Shown in pieces: positions 23,362-35,045 of a stretch of 64,000 nucleotides of DNA (position 1 is its first letter; each line of letters begins with the position of its first letter). Source of the stretch: Anisodus tanguticus (Eukaryota; Streptophyta; Magnoliopsida; Solanales; Solanaceae); contig CM067549.1 of NCBI GenBank assembly GCA_034509755.1, positions 33,438,001 to 33,502,000 of the forward strand. The letters run 5' to 3'. The position numbers and the translations under genes were made by a program. Below the pieces are notes generated by a model. That model did not search any database, was not told where the DNA came from, and saw nothing but the letters and a program-made list of their open reading frames with translations.

Positions 23362-24003
23362 GTCTTTACAGTATTTTAGTCGGTGAGGTATGCCGGGGAC
23401 CTTGTCCCGTAAACAGTCAGTATTTCAGTACTCTTTAGAGGCTTCGTAGACTATAGTTGCAGTCAGTCAGAGTTTAGCAGGCTTTTGTGTTAGCCTTGTC
23501 GGCTACTTATTTATATATTCAGACTTATTCAGTATTTCTGCATTTATGATATCTCAACACACTTTTTAATAGATCAACATGTTGTGCATTTATTTTCTGC
23601 TTTCAGTTATACCACATATTGATCTAACTAGCCAGTTGGTACATGCAGAGAGACATCGAGTGTCGTCTTACGCCCAGGCCATGGTTCGGGGGATGAAAAT
23701 TTCTATCACACCTCTGAAAATTATATGTTTTATCCTTTAGAGAGGATATAGCATGTATTTGATATATTTTTTATTGATCTGCTGGAAGTATGATTAGGTA
23801 TGATGCGGGGTATGTTTCCCTATTAAAAATAGCTTTTGGTTCAGACTAACCTTCGTCCTAAGGACAATAGCACCTCCACAACCTTCGCTATCATCCTTAT
23901 CCGTTCTCTTCTTAATTATAGGCACTTAAGCTATGATCATCCATCACATCACACCCCCTTTCCTTTTTTACTATGTTGATCATGACGTGCTTCTTGCTGA
24001 AAT
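23362..24003. other. Non-coding repeat-like sequence
   Basis: Continuation of the sequence interrupted by the solo LTR. Words such as TTACAGTATTTTAG and CAGTATTTCAGTACTCTTTA suggest a decayed LTR-retrotransposon segment. No coding sequence was recognised. Confidence 0.3.
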
Positions 24004-24830
24004 TTAGGAATGATAAGCTTGAAGCAAATTTGGCGGATCAGTGGAATCATAGGCATTGATATAATCGGCCTTATCTGAAGACAAGACAAGTGCCGAAGAA
24101 TGAACCTGAAAAAACATACTATAAAAATGAGTACTAATTTAAACAAATATTAATGAATTAAGATTTATTAAAAATCTAACATATGCCTCGATGTACTCCT
24201 GAAAGGGGTCTTAAGAGAGGTCTGGTGTAGGATCTATACTAATATCACGAGAGGGATTCTGGATGGTTGGAGCTAGAGCGATGTCATTTTCGAGGTCCGA
24301 AGAAATCTAAAAAATGAAGAAGATAAAAGTTTAAAGTTAAAGTAATATTTAACTTATATTGAATAAATTAATTTTTTATAAAATCTAAAATGTGGCTCGA
24401 CGGGATCCTGAGCTGGCTCCGGTGAATATAATATCGACGAAGTCTAAGAAATACAAAAGTATAGAATAATAAGTACTTTTTTGTATTGAATAGTACATGT
24501 ATTTAAAATAAGTATAAATTTTAAACACTAATCAATGCATCGGCTAGAAAATCAGCAAAGTCGACAAATCTCGTGCTGGACGGTCCTCTATTATTGTGTT
24601 AAAAGCAGTCCAATCTACGTTATCACGAATGGGGACATAGTCATCCTGGCTCGACTAAGAGGAAGATCGAGGTGTATATGCAAATGAGCGTGCTAGAGTC
24701 TACATTGTATCCGTAAATGGGCGTGCTAAAGTCGATGGATGGGCTGGAGCTGGAGCGGTTGTGGCAGGCTCATCTACCAGTTGAAGGCTACTACCTCCTC
24801 TACACAGGTAGCTTGATTTGTGGATAATTG
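24004..24830 (-). pseudogene. Unrecognised multi-exon gene fragment with small phase-0 exons
   Basis: Four minus-strand segments read as exons: 24527-24830, 24390-24443 (54 nt), 24181-24306 (126 nt) and 24004-24105 (ending TAA). Each is preceded by a pyrimidine-AG acceptor. The last two and the 54-nt exon join in phase 0, giving …DALIS / TSSILYSPEPAQDPVEPH / ISSDLENDIALAPTIQNPSR … EYIEAY / VHSSALVLSSDKADYINAYD … LLQAYHS. Donors are GTTTAA and GTTAGA; one appears mutated (TTTAGA after the 54-nt exon). Defects are an in-frame TAA in the 126-nt exon, two TAGs and a frameshift in the first. The product would be acidic and proline-rich. The family was not recognised; a C-terminal tail of a transposon-related protein is possible. 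Introns are short (75-85 bp) and AT-rich. Confidence 0.45.
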
Positions 24831-25060
24831 CATCTTTTTTCCTCTTTTATTTTTTATTTCTCTGCCTATTTTTTTTCTCTTTTTTCTTTATCCTTTTCAT
24901 CTTTTCTCCTTCTATATTCATTTACGTTTTCCCTCAAATCATTTTAAAAAAAAAAAATCACCATAATCTAATTCCATTCACCTTTTAGTCTCATTTATTT
25001 TCATTTTTTAAATTTCTATTTTTTGTAATTTCATTTTTTTTCTCCATAATGTAATTGCAT

Positions 25061-25472
25061 AGCACAATTACAGCTCACCGAGGCATGACCGTAAATAGAG
25101 GATTATGAAGGACACGGATCATGGTAGAAGGCTAGTAGTTAGTTGAGCATTATCACACTTCATATTACTCTTGTGATTTCTTGTCCTTTGATTAATGTTA
25201 TTATAGGTTGTGTCTTACATTTCGATGGTCGTATGATTTGGTGGTAGTTACTTTATTATTACTTTTTCAGACTGATTTGCCATGCTTTATTTAGTATTTT
25301 GCCGTGACTTCTTTACTTCTATTACTTCTTTTTTCGGATTGCGTTGGTTTGCTTTCTTTGAGCCGAAAGTCTATCGGAAACAATCTCTCTACCTCTCATG
25401 GTAGGGGTAAGGTCTGCGTACATTCTACCCTCTCCAGATCTTACTTGTGAAATTACACTGGGTATGTTGTTG
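25061..25472 (+). mobile_element. 5'-truncated RTE LINE copy with 14-bp TSD
   Basis: The insert aligns by eye to the last part of the LINE at 14530-15059. It starts at the equivalent of the ACTGAGGACATGACC region (ACCGAGGCATGACC here) and ends ACACTGGGTATGTTGTTG. Flanks are TAATGTAATTGCAT (25047-25060) and TAATGTAATTTCAT (25473-25486), one mismatch. It is too short to encode anything. Confidence 0.85.
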
Positions 25473-25486
25473 TAATGTAATTTCAT

Positions 25487-26068
25487 TCTTTTCTTGCTCC
25501 TTTTATTTATTGAGTTTTATACAATTAAAAAAAAACTATATACTAAACATTCGTTCACCTTATATATAACTAATATAATATACCTTGTCTTGTTTTCTCT
25601 CTCTAAATCAGTCATTAGAATAAAATATATATTATACCGATTCTTTTTTCATTTTTCTTTTTCCTCCTTCTCTAATTCCATTTATTATTATTTTCAAATC
25701 ATTTCTTTCTATTTTCTTTATTCATAATATAATTATATTCACCTTTTTGGCTCCTTAATTTTTTTTCTCTTTTTCCTCTATATCAATAAAAAGATAACTG
25801 ATATAGTATACTTTTTAAATTATTTTTATTTTTTCTATATCAATTATCAGAAAATAACTTATCCTAGTATATATACATGTATCAAAATATTATATCAGTA
25901 GCATTAGAAATGTAATGTTGCAGTATACTATTGCAAAATTGTATGTTGTTGAAATATATATTCGAGTATTCTATCAATGATAACAAGAGATTTACCGAAA
26001 TTACAGTAGAACTTGAAGTATATTGTTGCAGTATATTATTACAAAGTTATATACTGTTACAATATATT
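25487..26068. other. AT-rich non-coding sequence
   Basis: Long T-runs and TATA words, no gene. The irregular TTGCAGTATACTATT word recurs near 25917, 26027 and 26475, suggesting old local duplications linked to the neighbouring tandem repeat. Confidence 0.35.
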
Positions 26069-26410
26069 ATGATACCCACATGGTATATATTATACACTGA
26101 CAATATATCATAATGGATTGGTTCATTACTTTAGAAAATACTCCTCATTCCTCTATGATACTCACACGGTATATATCAAATGCTGACATTGTATCATAGA
26201 AGACTGGTTCTTTCCTTAAGAAAAACACTCATCAATCCTATATGATACCCACATGATATAGCATGTACTGTCAGACTATTATATAGAACTGAATCATTTC
26301 TTCAGAAAAGAGCTTAATCCTCTATGATACCAGTCTAACACATATCATATACGGACATGGTATCATAGAGGACAAGTTCATTCCTTAAAAAAATACTTCT
26401 CAGGTCTCTA
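26069..26410. repeat. Degenerate tandem repeat, four units of about 82-87 bp
   Basis: Units start at 26069, 26155, 26242 and 26324, each with ATGATACYCA-like words. Later come a GACAWKGTATCATAGA-like word and a TTCCTTAAGAAAAA-like word with CTCMTCAATCCTCT. Within each unit ATGATACC and GGTATCAT are inverted, so each could fold into a hairpin. A fifth partial unit may run to about 26470. Confidence 0.7.
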
Positions 26411-26989
26411 TTTATTAACAGGGTATCATAAAGGTCATATTCATACCATAAGAAATTACCCCTCAATACTCTGTTGCACTATACCATTACAAAATTATAT
26501 ACGGCTAGAAATGCACATAAAATAATGATTTATAACTTTGGATACTATATGCTAGAAATATTTGCAATGATACACATATTTTTTATAGAAAAAATGAAAG
26601 AAAAAAAAATCTCTATAAGTTATCTTTTGATAAATGTTATGGAGAAAAAGAAAAAATTATTCTGTCAGTTATATAAGACAAAATTTTTTTGAAGATTTAC
26701 CATACATCAGGGAATAAATGGTTTAGCTCATTTAAAATAATCTAAAGAAACATATTAATTAATCAAGTACGCTATAACAATCTTTATATGATTAGAATTA
26801 ATTTCTATAAATCAGAATCAAATCAAACTTGTCTGTCGTTGGGGCCAGGTTATTTGGCATAACTTCTAAATAATAAATAGTGCAGTAACCATTTTCCTTG
26901 TGCAATAAATAATTATAAAAGGAATTAAAGAATGCATTAAAAATTCAAAAAGATATTGAAGTAACTCTAGAAATTAATATGTTCTACTT

Positions 26990-27083
26990 TTACGATTTCC
27001 TTCAATAAAAGACCAAACTGAATCAGTTAAAATAATTCAAATCATGCCTGTCAACATAAATTAAGAAAAAAGGGAGGGAGTAC
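26990..27083. mobile_element. MITE terminus (GGGAGGGAGTA end)
   Basis: On the complement this reads GTACTCCCTCCC with following AATTTATGTTGACA, like the Stowaway-type ends elsewhere. No partner end was identified, so it is a truncated copy. Confidence 0.35.
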
Positions 27084-27106
27084 TTTCTTTATAGGCTTAG
27101 GTAGAT

Positions 27107-27781
27107 CAGTGGCGGAGACTAAATTTTCACCAAGGGGTTCGAAATATGAAGAAGTAAACACGCGAAAACTAACGGATGATAAACGGGCTGGGGCGGGGCG
27201 GGGCGGCAAAGAGAAAGATTAACCTTAACCTGCAAAATTGTAACTCATGCCCCGTTTAATATTTCGTCCTACTTTTGCCCTGCTCCATCGAGTCTTCTTA
27301 AAATTTCTTGCGGTTTTTTTAACCTTTCACTTTATAATTTTCTACTTTATTTTAAGCTTATTTTTTACTTTTAAATTAGTACCCTTTAAGCATATACTAT
27401 TTTTGAAAATCGTAAAAATTCGTAAATGGAAAAAAATAATACTTATGATTTATGAAATGAGAGAGAAAGAGGAAAAAGATAATAAGAATTTAAATGCAAT
27501 ACCTAATTTCGGAAAAAGATAGAGAATATATGAATCAAAGTGATAGTATTTACTATTTTGTTTAAATATATAACATTTGTTATAAACTCTGCTAGTATTA
27601 AAATAATTCAAAAACTACAACCAGTATACTTAGCCTTACCTGGAGCAATGCTGGACCATTTAACCAAGCATCTCAGATATGTCAAAGAGGTTCAATATGA
27701 ACTATATACTCATAAAATTTAAATTTCACCTTATATATACAATTTTTCGGCAAAGGGTTCATCACCGTGACTTCGCCCCTG
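27107..27781. mobile_element. MITE with CAGTGGCGGAG / CTTCGCCCCTG termini and internal insertion
   Basis: The left end CAGTGGCGGAGACTAAATTT continues TTCACCAAGGGGTTCGAAAT. The right end TCACCGTGACTTCGCCCCTG is a loose inverted copy. The usual compact body is interrupted from about 27170 by a GGGGCGGGGCGGGGCGG patch and AT-rich sequence. Non-coding. Target duplication not clear. Confidence 0.5.
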
Positions 27782-27950
27782 GTAATTATTTTGGAGATGA
27801 GAGATGAGGTGAGATAAGCCGTCGTAGATCTGAAGATAAGTACCAAGTAGTAAGGAATGAAGACAGTAAACCAGGAAACTAGTTAGAGTCCCGTAGGTAG
27901 TTTAAACTTTAAACTATTAATAGGCATGTGGTAATTTGTATACTGACGGC

Positions 27951-27972
27951 ATATATATATATATATATATAT
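27951..27972. repeat. (AT)n microsatellite
   Basis: Eleven AT units, followed by further interrupted AT repeats to about 27995. Confidence 0.95.
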
Positions 27973-27995
27973 GATATATAATAAGTATATATATT

Positions 27996-29622
27996 TTGGT
28001 CAGCGTCAGTAAGTAATTTTGATAGACGGGCCAACACTGAAAAAGCCCATTAAAAGTAGGATATGATAGAGTAACAATAAATATTCATTGTATGTTTGTT
28101 TACTTAATTTCTAATATATCTCTTTTGTTTCCTTAATGACATATCAAAACAGATGTTGAGACACTAGGAGGTTTTATTAGGTTTTTGAAGACTAATGTCT
28201 ATTTAATTTATAAATTAAATATAAAGATCTATAAATTAATTATATTTGTCTTTACGTAGGTAATAATAAAAGATTAATTCGAAATGCCGTAGGCTTAAAA
28301 TTAGAATTGTTTAAATATTTGTTTTAGTTCAAACATTTTCTACTTTTTCCAACAAAAATCGGTAATACAAATATTAAGGTTGACTCTTTTAGAGAATTTT
28401 TTTTTTATTTCCTCACTTTTGTTTATCTTATTTTTTTGAAATTCTATCAAGTGAATAATATAGAATATAACGACAATTTTTTATTGTTCTAAGACTAAAA
28501 AGATACATTATAAACGATGAAGTTTAAGTTCCTAATTGGTATTTGCAGCATATGAATTCCGGTGGATATCAAATGAGATAAAACCTTTACTTCTATTAGC
28601 TGAAGACAATCAACAAAATGTAATAATTTACACCTTAATAAGGAGCAGAAAAGCGAACTACAATAAAATTTAATTGTTGTCCCGTGCGGACACTGGCTAA
28701 GATTCATATAGTATAACGCAAGAAAGAAATGTATGTTGTTTTGAGGAAGAAAATGAAATTCCTCTCCTCTAAGATGAATTCAAAAAGCAAACAAAATAGG
28801 CTGCGTGAAATGAAATCCAAGCTTAAGTACTCTTTCGACATTCGGTGTCTACAAATCTGATTAATTAGGATTCATGCATCATGTGTGCTTACTCTAAGGG
28901 AAAAACTTTTTTTTTTTAAGGCTCGAACCTGATACATAGAATTAAAAATGAAGAAATCTCATTTATCCCACCACATTCCTTGGGGATAAGCTTAAGCACT
29001 TCAATATCATTAAAGATAATCTCCAACACCAACTTTATGAAGGAGCTACACGTGCATTAGATTACTGAATGAGGGGAAACAAACAATGTAAACTTACCTA
29101 ATGCTTTGTGAAGGGTATTTGGTTATATTGCAGCTGAAAGGAAATTCTTGAAGATCTCTACATTAACAAAAAGAGTTCAATTTTTCTGCATCCAGTTCCA
29201 TGTTTGGCTTCAAAAGTTTCACTTGGTATCTATTTTTTAACCCTTCAATATCGATTTACTTAAACCATTTGAAACAAAACATCAACAATATGGCTTCAAG
29301 TGCTCGTATAAAGGTAGAAACAACTATTTGCAAGAACGTCTAAAGGTCATATATACGCCACAACCATACTCGTGAAGCTGAGACCTTAAACAGCGACAAC
29401 AAATTCCTCCGACAGTAGGTAATAAATATACCACCGAATTATTGTCAAAGTGAAAAACAAAAAGTTTAGTAAAGCAACAGTAGCACATGATAACCTAGTT
29501 AAAGTAAAGGAAGCTGATATCTCAAATTCATCCTACAACTGACAGGTGATATCATCAATCTAACAAGTATGAAGCAAGATCCTCAGTCACAAGAAAAGTA
29601 GGGAGGGCACATCACATCAACA
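27996..29622. other. Intergenic sequence downstream of the PPR gene
   Basis: AT-rich, no gene recognised. The last 200-300 bp (29350-29622) presumably hold the PPR gene 3' UTR on the minus strand. Confidence 0.4.
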
Positions 29623-32600
29623 TCAATCCAACAAGTCAGACACAGGAGTCTTCCTGAATGCATCAACCTGAGCAAACATGTTTGCCAATCCTTTATTTGG
29701 GAATAAATTATCCGCCTTCATTCTCTCAGCAATACCATAACAAGGAACTTTGGCATTTATATAGGCCCTAATAAGGCATTGGTACTGGGACATTCGGTTA
29801 ACATATCCAGCTTGTCTCATTCTATGCAACATTTTCTCAGTATTATGAACATCAGCTCTCTTTGCATATTGTTCCATAATGACCAAATAAGAATTGATCA
29901 TTGGCCTCAAGCGATTCTGCTCTGCAGCTTTATGCAATATTGAATCTGCCTTTTCCACTTCTCCAGCTTCAACATAAAGTCTGACTAGGGCATCCCAAGT
30001 CAATGGCCCAATTCGGCAACCACTGTCAGCCATACGCTTCACAAGGTCCTTTCCTTTGGACAACATCTTATGATTTGCATAAATTCTCAATAAAACAGAA
30101 TAGTGCTTCGATGAGAGTGTTGGCCATTTTGCTGCCATCTTATCAAAGACTGCTTCAGCCTCCTCAATGTTATGCAGTTTTCCCCAAGCATCAACAGCAG
30201 CCACACAGTCATCAAGCCTGGGATTAGACTCCTCACAAACTTGCCAGATTCTACTAACTTCGTCAGCTCTTCCAAGAGCAGCATAAAGAGGAAGCAAACT
30301 ACGACATACCCAGCGATTTTCTTTTAAATCTCCTCCTTCCATCTCTTTTAGTACATTTTCGGCCTTCTCATTGAGACCACCCGAGATATAATGCTTTGCC
30401 ATGATGCTCTTTGTGTTGATATCAGGTTCTATCCCTTCAGCCTTCATAGTCTCAACAATTTGCTCCATTCCAGATATGTCGTTGCATTGCCCCTTAGCAT
30501 CTATCAATGTTTTGTAAGTAAAAAGGGATGGCTTCACATTTTCCTTCTCCATTAGTAAGAGAACATCGGCAATCTTCTTTTTATCAGTCTTCTTATATAG
30601 AAGGAGCAACTGATTGCAAGCAAAGCATGTTAACGGGAACTCAAGGTCCTTCATTTTGTTAAAAATCTGCTCAGATTTCTTCACATCAACTTCAGCGACG
30701 CAATTGGCCAATAAAGTGCGATAAATAACTTCACTTCTGAAAGACTTAGGTATCATCCCAACATAATCTTCTGCCTTCTTTAGACCACGGACTTTGGCAA
30801 TTAAATCAACACGAGAAGCATAGTCTCTCTCAGTAAAAGTGAGCTGCTTTTTTGACTCCAACCATTCAGAGAGCTGCCAAAATCCAGAAATTACTATAAG
30901 ATTATGACAATACAAACTAATCAGGTTAGAAGCAGCAGTTGTTTTTTCTCAATGTGAAATTAATAGGAGTAGCGTTTGTCACTCTCCATAAAGCCGTGTT
31001 CTACTGCAAACATAAGTTGACATACTACTAGGAAGCAACTAAATGTTTTTACTCTAAGGTAATATAGAACCTAAAATGACCAAAGAGGGTAAAAGGAAAA
31101 ACCAAACAACCAATGGAAAAGTACTGGTAGACCAGGAAGGATGCAGCAGAAGCAGGAGACTACAAAGGATTTCGTAATCAAAACGAAATGTGAATATTAA
31201 GCAGGCATTGGAAAATATTTGGTTTTGAGGTTGAAAATAGTATTTGGTATTATTTCCAAATTTCTCAGCTCTGCTATTTTTGCAAGTTTTTCAAGAATTT
31301 CACAAAACAACAAAAGAGCATAAAAAATTAGGGAAATATTTCTGGAAAACAGTCTAAAAATAGTTAAAACCCAAACTTTCAACCTTCCATGTACTACTCA
31401 AGTATCAAGTAGCTCCAAGGAGAGAAATTCTCGCAGTGAAACATGAATTCGAAATGATTTTACACGCAATAGTCACCTAGTAATATCAAAGAACACAAGC
31501 ATCAAAAACTTCTGGAGTAATTTTGCTGCTTAAAATTTTGTACTTAACTGCTACCTCCTTGGGATATCTAAAGAAAGAGGAACATCAATAAAAGATGTAC
31601 CGCTATTGAAGGCCCATTATGTACAAGTAGAAGAAACACAGGATACATGATGTGCAGCTACACTTGCAAGTGTACTACTCCTAAAAAGGATGAAGGTGAA
31701 AGATTGGTCAAGATTGTAGTTAGAAATGCAAAGACTTCAAATGTCCAATCTCGATCTTCCACTATAATGACGTGATAAATGAAGATGTCGCACAAAGAAT
31801 TAAAATGAGATGGCTGATATATTATGGAAACACCTAACAAGTGAAAGGCTAGTTCTATAGAATGAGGAGAGCTACTTGCCAGTAGAAGGGAAGGAAGAAG
31901 CAAAAGCGCTCGCATGTAGTCACTCACATTATTGATAGTGAAAACACTAATATTATATTGGAGTGTATGTTGCGTTTGCATGTAGTCACTCACATTATTG
32001 ATAGTGAAAACACTAATATTATATTGGAGTGTATGTTGGGCCTTTAGGACTCAACATATTCACAACATTAGTATCATAGAAATGCAATGCAAAGATGGAT
32101 GTGCAAACATACAAGATTGAAAAAAATTATCTCATCACATCAGAAAAATGGTGCAAGGACAACACATACACAATAAAATGAGAAAATTATCCGAGATAGT
32201 TTGACTGTATCCTACACAAACCTCCAACTGCACCAAGTTGTAGGTGCATCAGCATGGTGACTGAATGTGGTAAAATGGGACCCAAAATTACGAATAGATT
32301 TAGTTTAACTGCAAGATTAGAAAACATCTAGTTTTAGAAACCCCTAATTTACCTTAAAAGGCTATTAAGAAACGGACATTGCGCCTATCAACAAAAAAAG
32401 CTAGCTCACAAAGTGAGGATTGTTCAAGACCATATAAGGAGACAACAACTCAGTCACTCAACCAATGTGGAACAGTCTAACCTGCACGACTAGGATTGGA
32501 CATCTAAAGCATGGATAACGATGGGAGCCAAAATTTGGAGAATACAATTGGCATAGGTCTAGCTCTAATACCATGTTAGAAGAAATAAACTTTGGACCTA

Positions 32601-34802
32601 AATCAACTCCAAAAACTTAGCTCATAAGGTGAGGATTGTTCAAGTCCATAGAAGAAGACAACAATTCATTCCCTCACCAATGTGAGACGCTTTAACAAAG
32701 ATACATTACTTACTAGCATGGGACTGAGTGAACCAAGATAGAGCTGAATATAAAAAGAATTCACATAAATTGACAAACAGTACACAGACTGATTGATATG
32801 CTATTTTCCATTCTTGACCATGGTTAGAGCCAAGTCACTTTTCATAATAGGTTTCGACTTTGAATAATGAGGACACCATAAACCTTAAGACATCTATCAC
32901 GAGGGAATGAGACTTCAGAAAGAAAAAAAGCCCCTCCATCTTTGCCAAGAGTAATTGGAAAAGATTTTATCAAAATGTATTAACTGATGTTTTTTATAGT
33001 TTCTCAAACTAAATAGAGCAAGTACTTGTGGTAAATCCTAAATTATTTGAAAAGTGCTTTCCTAGTGTTCAAGCTTCATTATTTCTAAAATGACTAATGG
33101 TTGCACAGTTTACAATGGTATAAAAGGAAATCTATAAATGCATCATGACCGCCCTACTAATGTAAACACACTATGATCACTTATTTTTTTTACAAGAGCA
33201 CAATTAGTATTTTTAAGACCCTGATGGTAAAACCTATAAATGCATCAAAATTTAAATAAGATGTCTGATCTAATAGAAAAGAGAAAGATTACCTGCAGTG
33301 CCCTCCCATACATGCGCCTTTTACGAAGAGTAAGCATCGCTGCTGCTACTTCTGCCCGTGTCACGTCATTTCCTTCAACCCATTTATCCATAATTTTACT
33401 AACAGCTAAAGCTGGTGCAGCAACAATAGCATTGTATAATGCTGAAGAAACTCTTTCCCTAGAAGACTTCCGTTTGCTAACTTCAGTCTCAGTCTCCGTA
33501 TCAGACAGCTCTAATTCCTGAGGTGCTTCCACGTTTTCAAGATCCTCTTCGGAGAGCTCTTGCTCAGAGACAGACTCGTCCACTTTGTTGGCTTCTTCTA
33601 TTGCTTCAGTTGCGGTAGAAGATTCAAGCTCTGAAAATCCATCGTCTGAATCACTATCTTCCTCTCCGCTGCTCTTTGTGCCAGCTTGCGAAGAGAAATC
33701 TCGGCTTTCCATGAATAAACCATGAGATTTTAATTGGAATCCTCTAAATGTAAGAGGTCTATGTGATATTACATTGGAAGCCCCTTCATTGTGTCCTTTC
33801 AGATATTGACTTGAAATTTCTGAAGTGGCATAACAAATTCGAGAGGCTCTGTTCATAAACACCTGTTTCCTGAAGCAAATAACCAATTTCATCATCAATT
33901 AAATGCCCATAATCTAAGCTAGAAAAAACACTCTCTAAAAAGGAATCGAAAGACATAGCAACATTAAAAGTACAAACAAGACGAATAAATATTGAAAGTA
34001 ACACTTCCTACTCTTTATCACTAGCTTTAACCAACATGATGAAATCATTTTAAATTTTTAATACTAAAAAAATATCACCAAAATGCTATCCTTATTTTTT
34101 AACCTTAGGAAATTAGTTTTAGTTATGGGATACACCTTGATTTAAAAAGAAATAAAGACTTTGAAAGTTGTAGTCTAAAACGAACCATATTAATTGGTGT
34201 GGTTATAAATGATCTAATTAAGGATAAAATTGGAAGTTTAAAGCTAAATTGTCCGGAGTCTATCTTTTTTGGAGAGAGTAAAAAGGAAATGCCTCATGGG
34301 ACAGAGGGTGTATGAATTTTTCATAAGATTACAGGAATGCTGCTTGTTGGTAATTTTCTTTTTTTAAACAAAAAAAAAACATTTGAAGGTGGAAAATATG
34401 GAGTAAGAGTTGAGATATAAGTGAAGGAAGAGGTATTTTTCTAACAAGTTAATGGTAAGGTTTGCATACACTCTATTCTCCCCTTCCCACTCCCCAGACC
34501 ACAGAACACACGTTGTTCTGTGGGATTTCACTGGGTATGTTTTTGTTTGTAAGGGGTATTTTTCCATTTGGATAAAAAGAAACATCTTCCTCCAAACTAT
34601 TTAACCGGCAACCAAGGCATGGCAAAGAGACTGTAATCACATGTTTGGTTCTGCATTTCCTTCAACACTACACATACTAGAATAAATGAATCCAACTTCA
34701 CAAAGAAAAGATGTTGCATAAAAAGAAGAAAACTTGTGAGGAGAGAGTAGAGAGATGGTATTACTTGTAGGAAGAAGAAGAGGCTCGACGAATTGCCCAC
34801 AT
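29623..34802 (-). CDS. PPR596-like pentatricopeptide repeat protein, probably mitochondrial (three exons)
   Basis: Minus-strand exons are 34765-34802, 33293-33869 and 29623-30873. GT-AG introns join in frame to 621 residues (Arabidopsis At1g80270/PPR596 is about 596). The tiny first exon encodes MWAIRRASSSSYK, basic and serine-rich like a mitochondrial presequence; this MWAxRRAS start is typical of the family. Exon 2 gives an acidic low-complexity stretch (SGEEDSDSDDGFSELESS … ELSDTETETE), then LRKRRMYGRALQ. Exon 3 continues LSEWLESKKQLTF and about ten P-class PPR units (residues ~240-600), for example TYKTLIDAKGQ, WDALVRLYVEAGEVEKA and YQCLIRAYINAK, ending SDLLD-stop. No DYW or E domain. Family members bind organelle RNA; PPR596 affects rps3 transcript editing in mitochondria. 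No disruption was seen. The first intron is 895 bp and the second 2,419 bp. Confidence 0.9.
31912..32037. repeat. 66-bp tandem duplication in PPR intron 2
   Basis: GCATGTAGTCACTCACATTA begins copies at 31912 and 31978. The copies are identical until the second ends at about 32037. Confidence 0.93.
32403..32692. repeat. Pair of approx. 73-bp direct repeats 215 bp apart in PPR intron 2
   Basis: Both copies (32403-32475; 32618-32692) carry AGCTCA-AAGTGAGGATTGTTCAAG, then CCATA, GACAACAA and CCAATGTG. The spacer contains TAATACCATGTTAG, a word common in plant LTR or MITE ends. Probably remnants of one mobile element. Confidence 0.55.
34442..34550 (+). mobile_element. Tail-only RTE/TS-type insertion with 14-bp TSD
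   Basis: 109 bp match the LINE tail (TGGTAAGGTTTGCATACACT … GGGATTTCACTGGGTATGTT). Flanks are AAGAGGTATTTTTC (34428-34441) and AAGGGGTATTTTTC (34551-34564). A small internal duplication (ACAGAACACACGTTGTTCTGT) makes a hairpin. It lies in PPR intron 1. Confidence 0.82.
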
Positions 34803-34990
34803 TCTCTGATTCCTTTCTCCAAAGTGTAAATGTGTCTCTGAAGACTGAACAATCCTTAAACCCTAAAAACCCTCTCTTTCTCCCTTCGCCTTTTACATAT
34901 TCTTTTTTATATAAGAGGGAGCTGCGAAGGGTAAACTTGTAATTACACCAGATTCAAACACGTGTCACTCCATCTTCCTTCCTCTTTACT
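34803..34990 (-). promoter_or_regulatory. PPR gene promoter and 5' UTR: TATA box and telo-box
   Basis: On the minus strand a TTATATAA box lies at about 34906-34914, roughly 105 bp upstream of the ATG. AAACCCTAA (34857-34866 on +) is a telo-box, often near the start of plant genes for translation and organelle biogenesis. A pyrimidine-rich tract (CCTCTCTTTCTCCCTTC on +, 34868-34885) lies between them. Confidence 0.55.
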
Positions 34991-35045
34991 CATTTTTGCT
35001 CTCTTGTAGGATCTCAACTTGTAAGGATTTTTGAAATTTTTCATC

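Noticed and set aside
26069..26470. CRISPR-like array
   Set aside because: Units are degenerate over their full length, with no constant repeat and unique spacers; the context is a plant nuclear genome.
31590..31900. Possible retroelement coding remnant in PPR intron 2
   Set aside because: Weak resemblance to LINE wording only; no motif long enough to support a call.
33245..33898. 217-residue single-exon frame starting MMMKLVICFRKQVF
   Set aside because: Its first residues are intron; the acceptor at 33870/33871 and the upstream MWAIRRAS exon give the family-type N-terminus, and its end runs past the donor at 33292.
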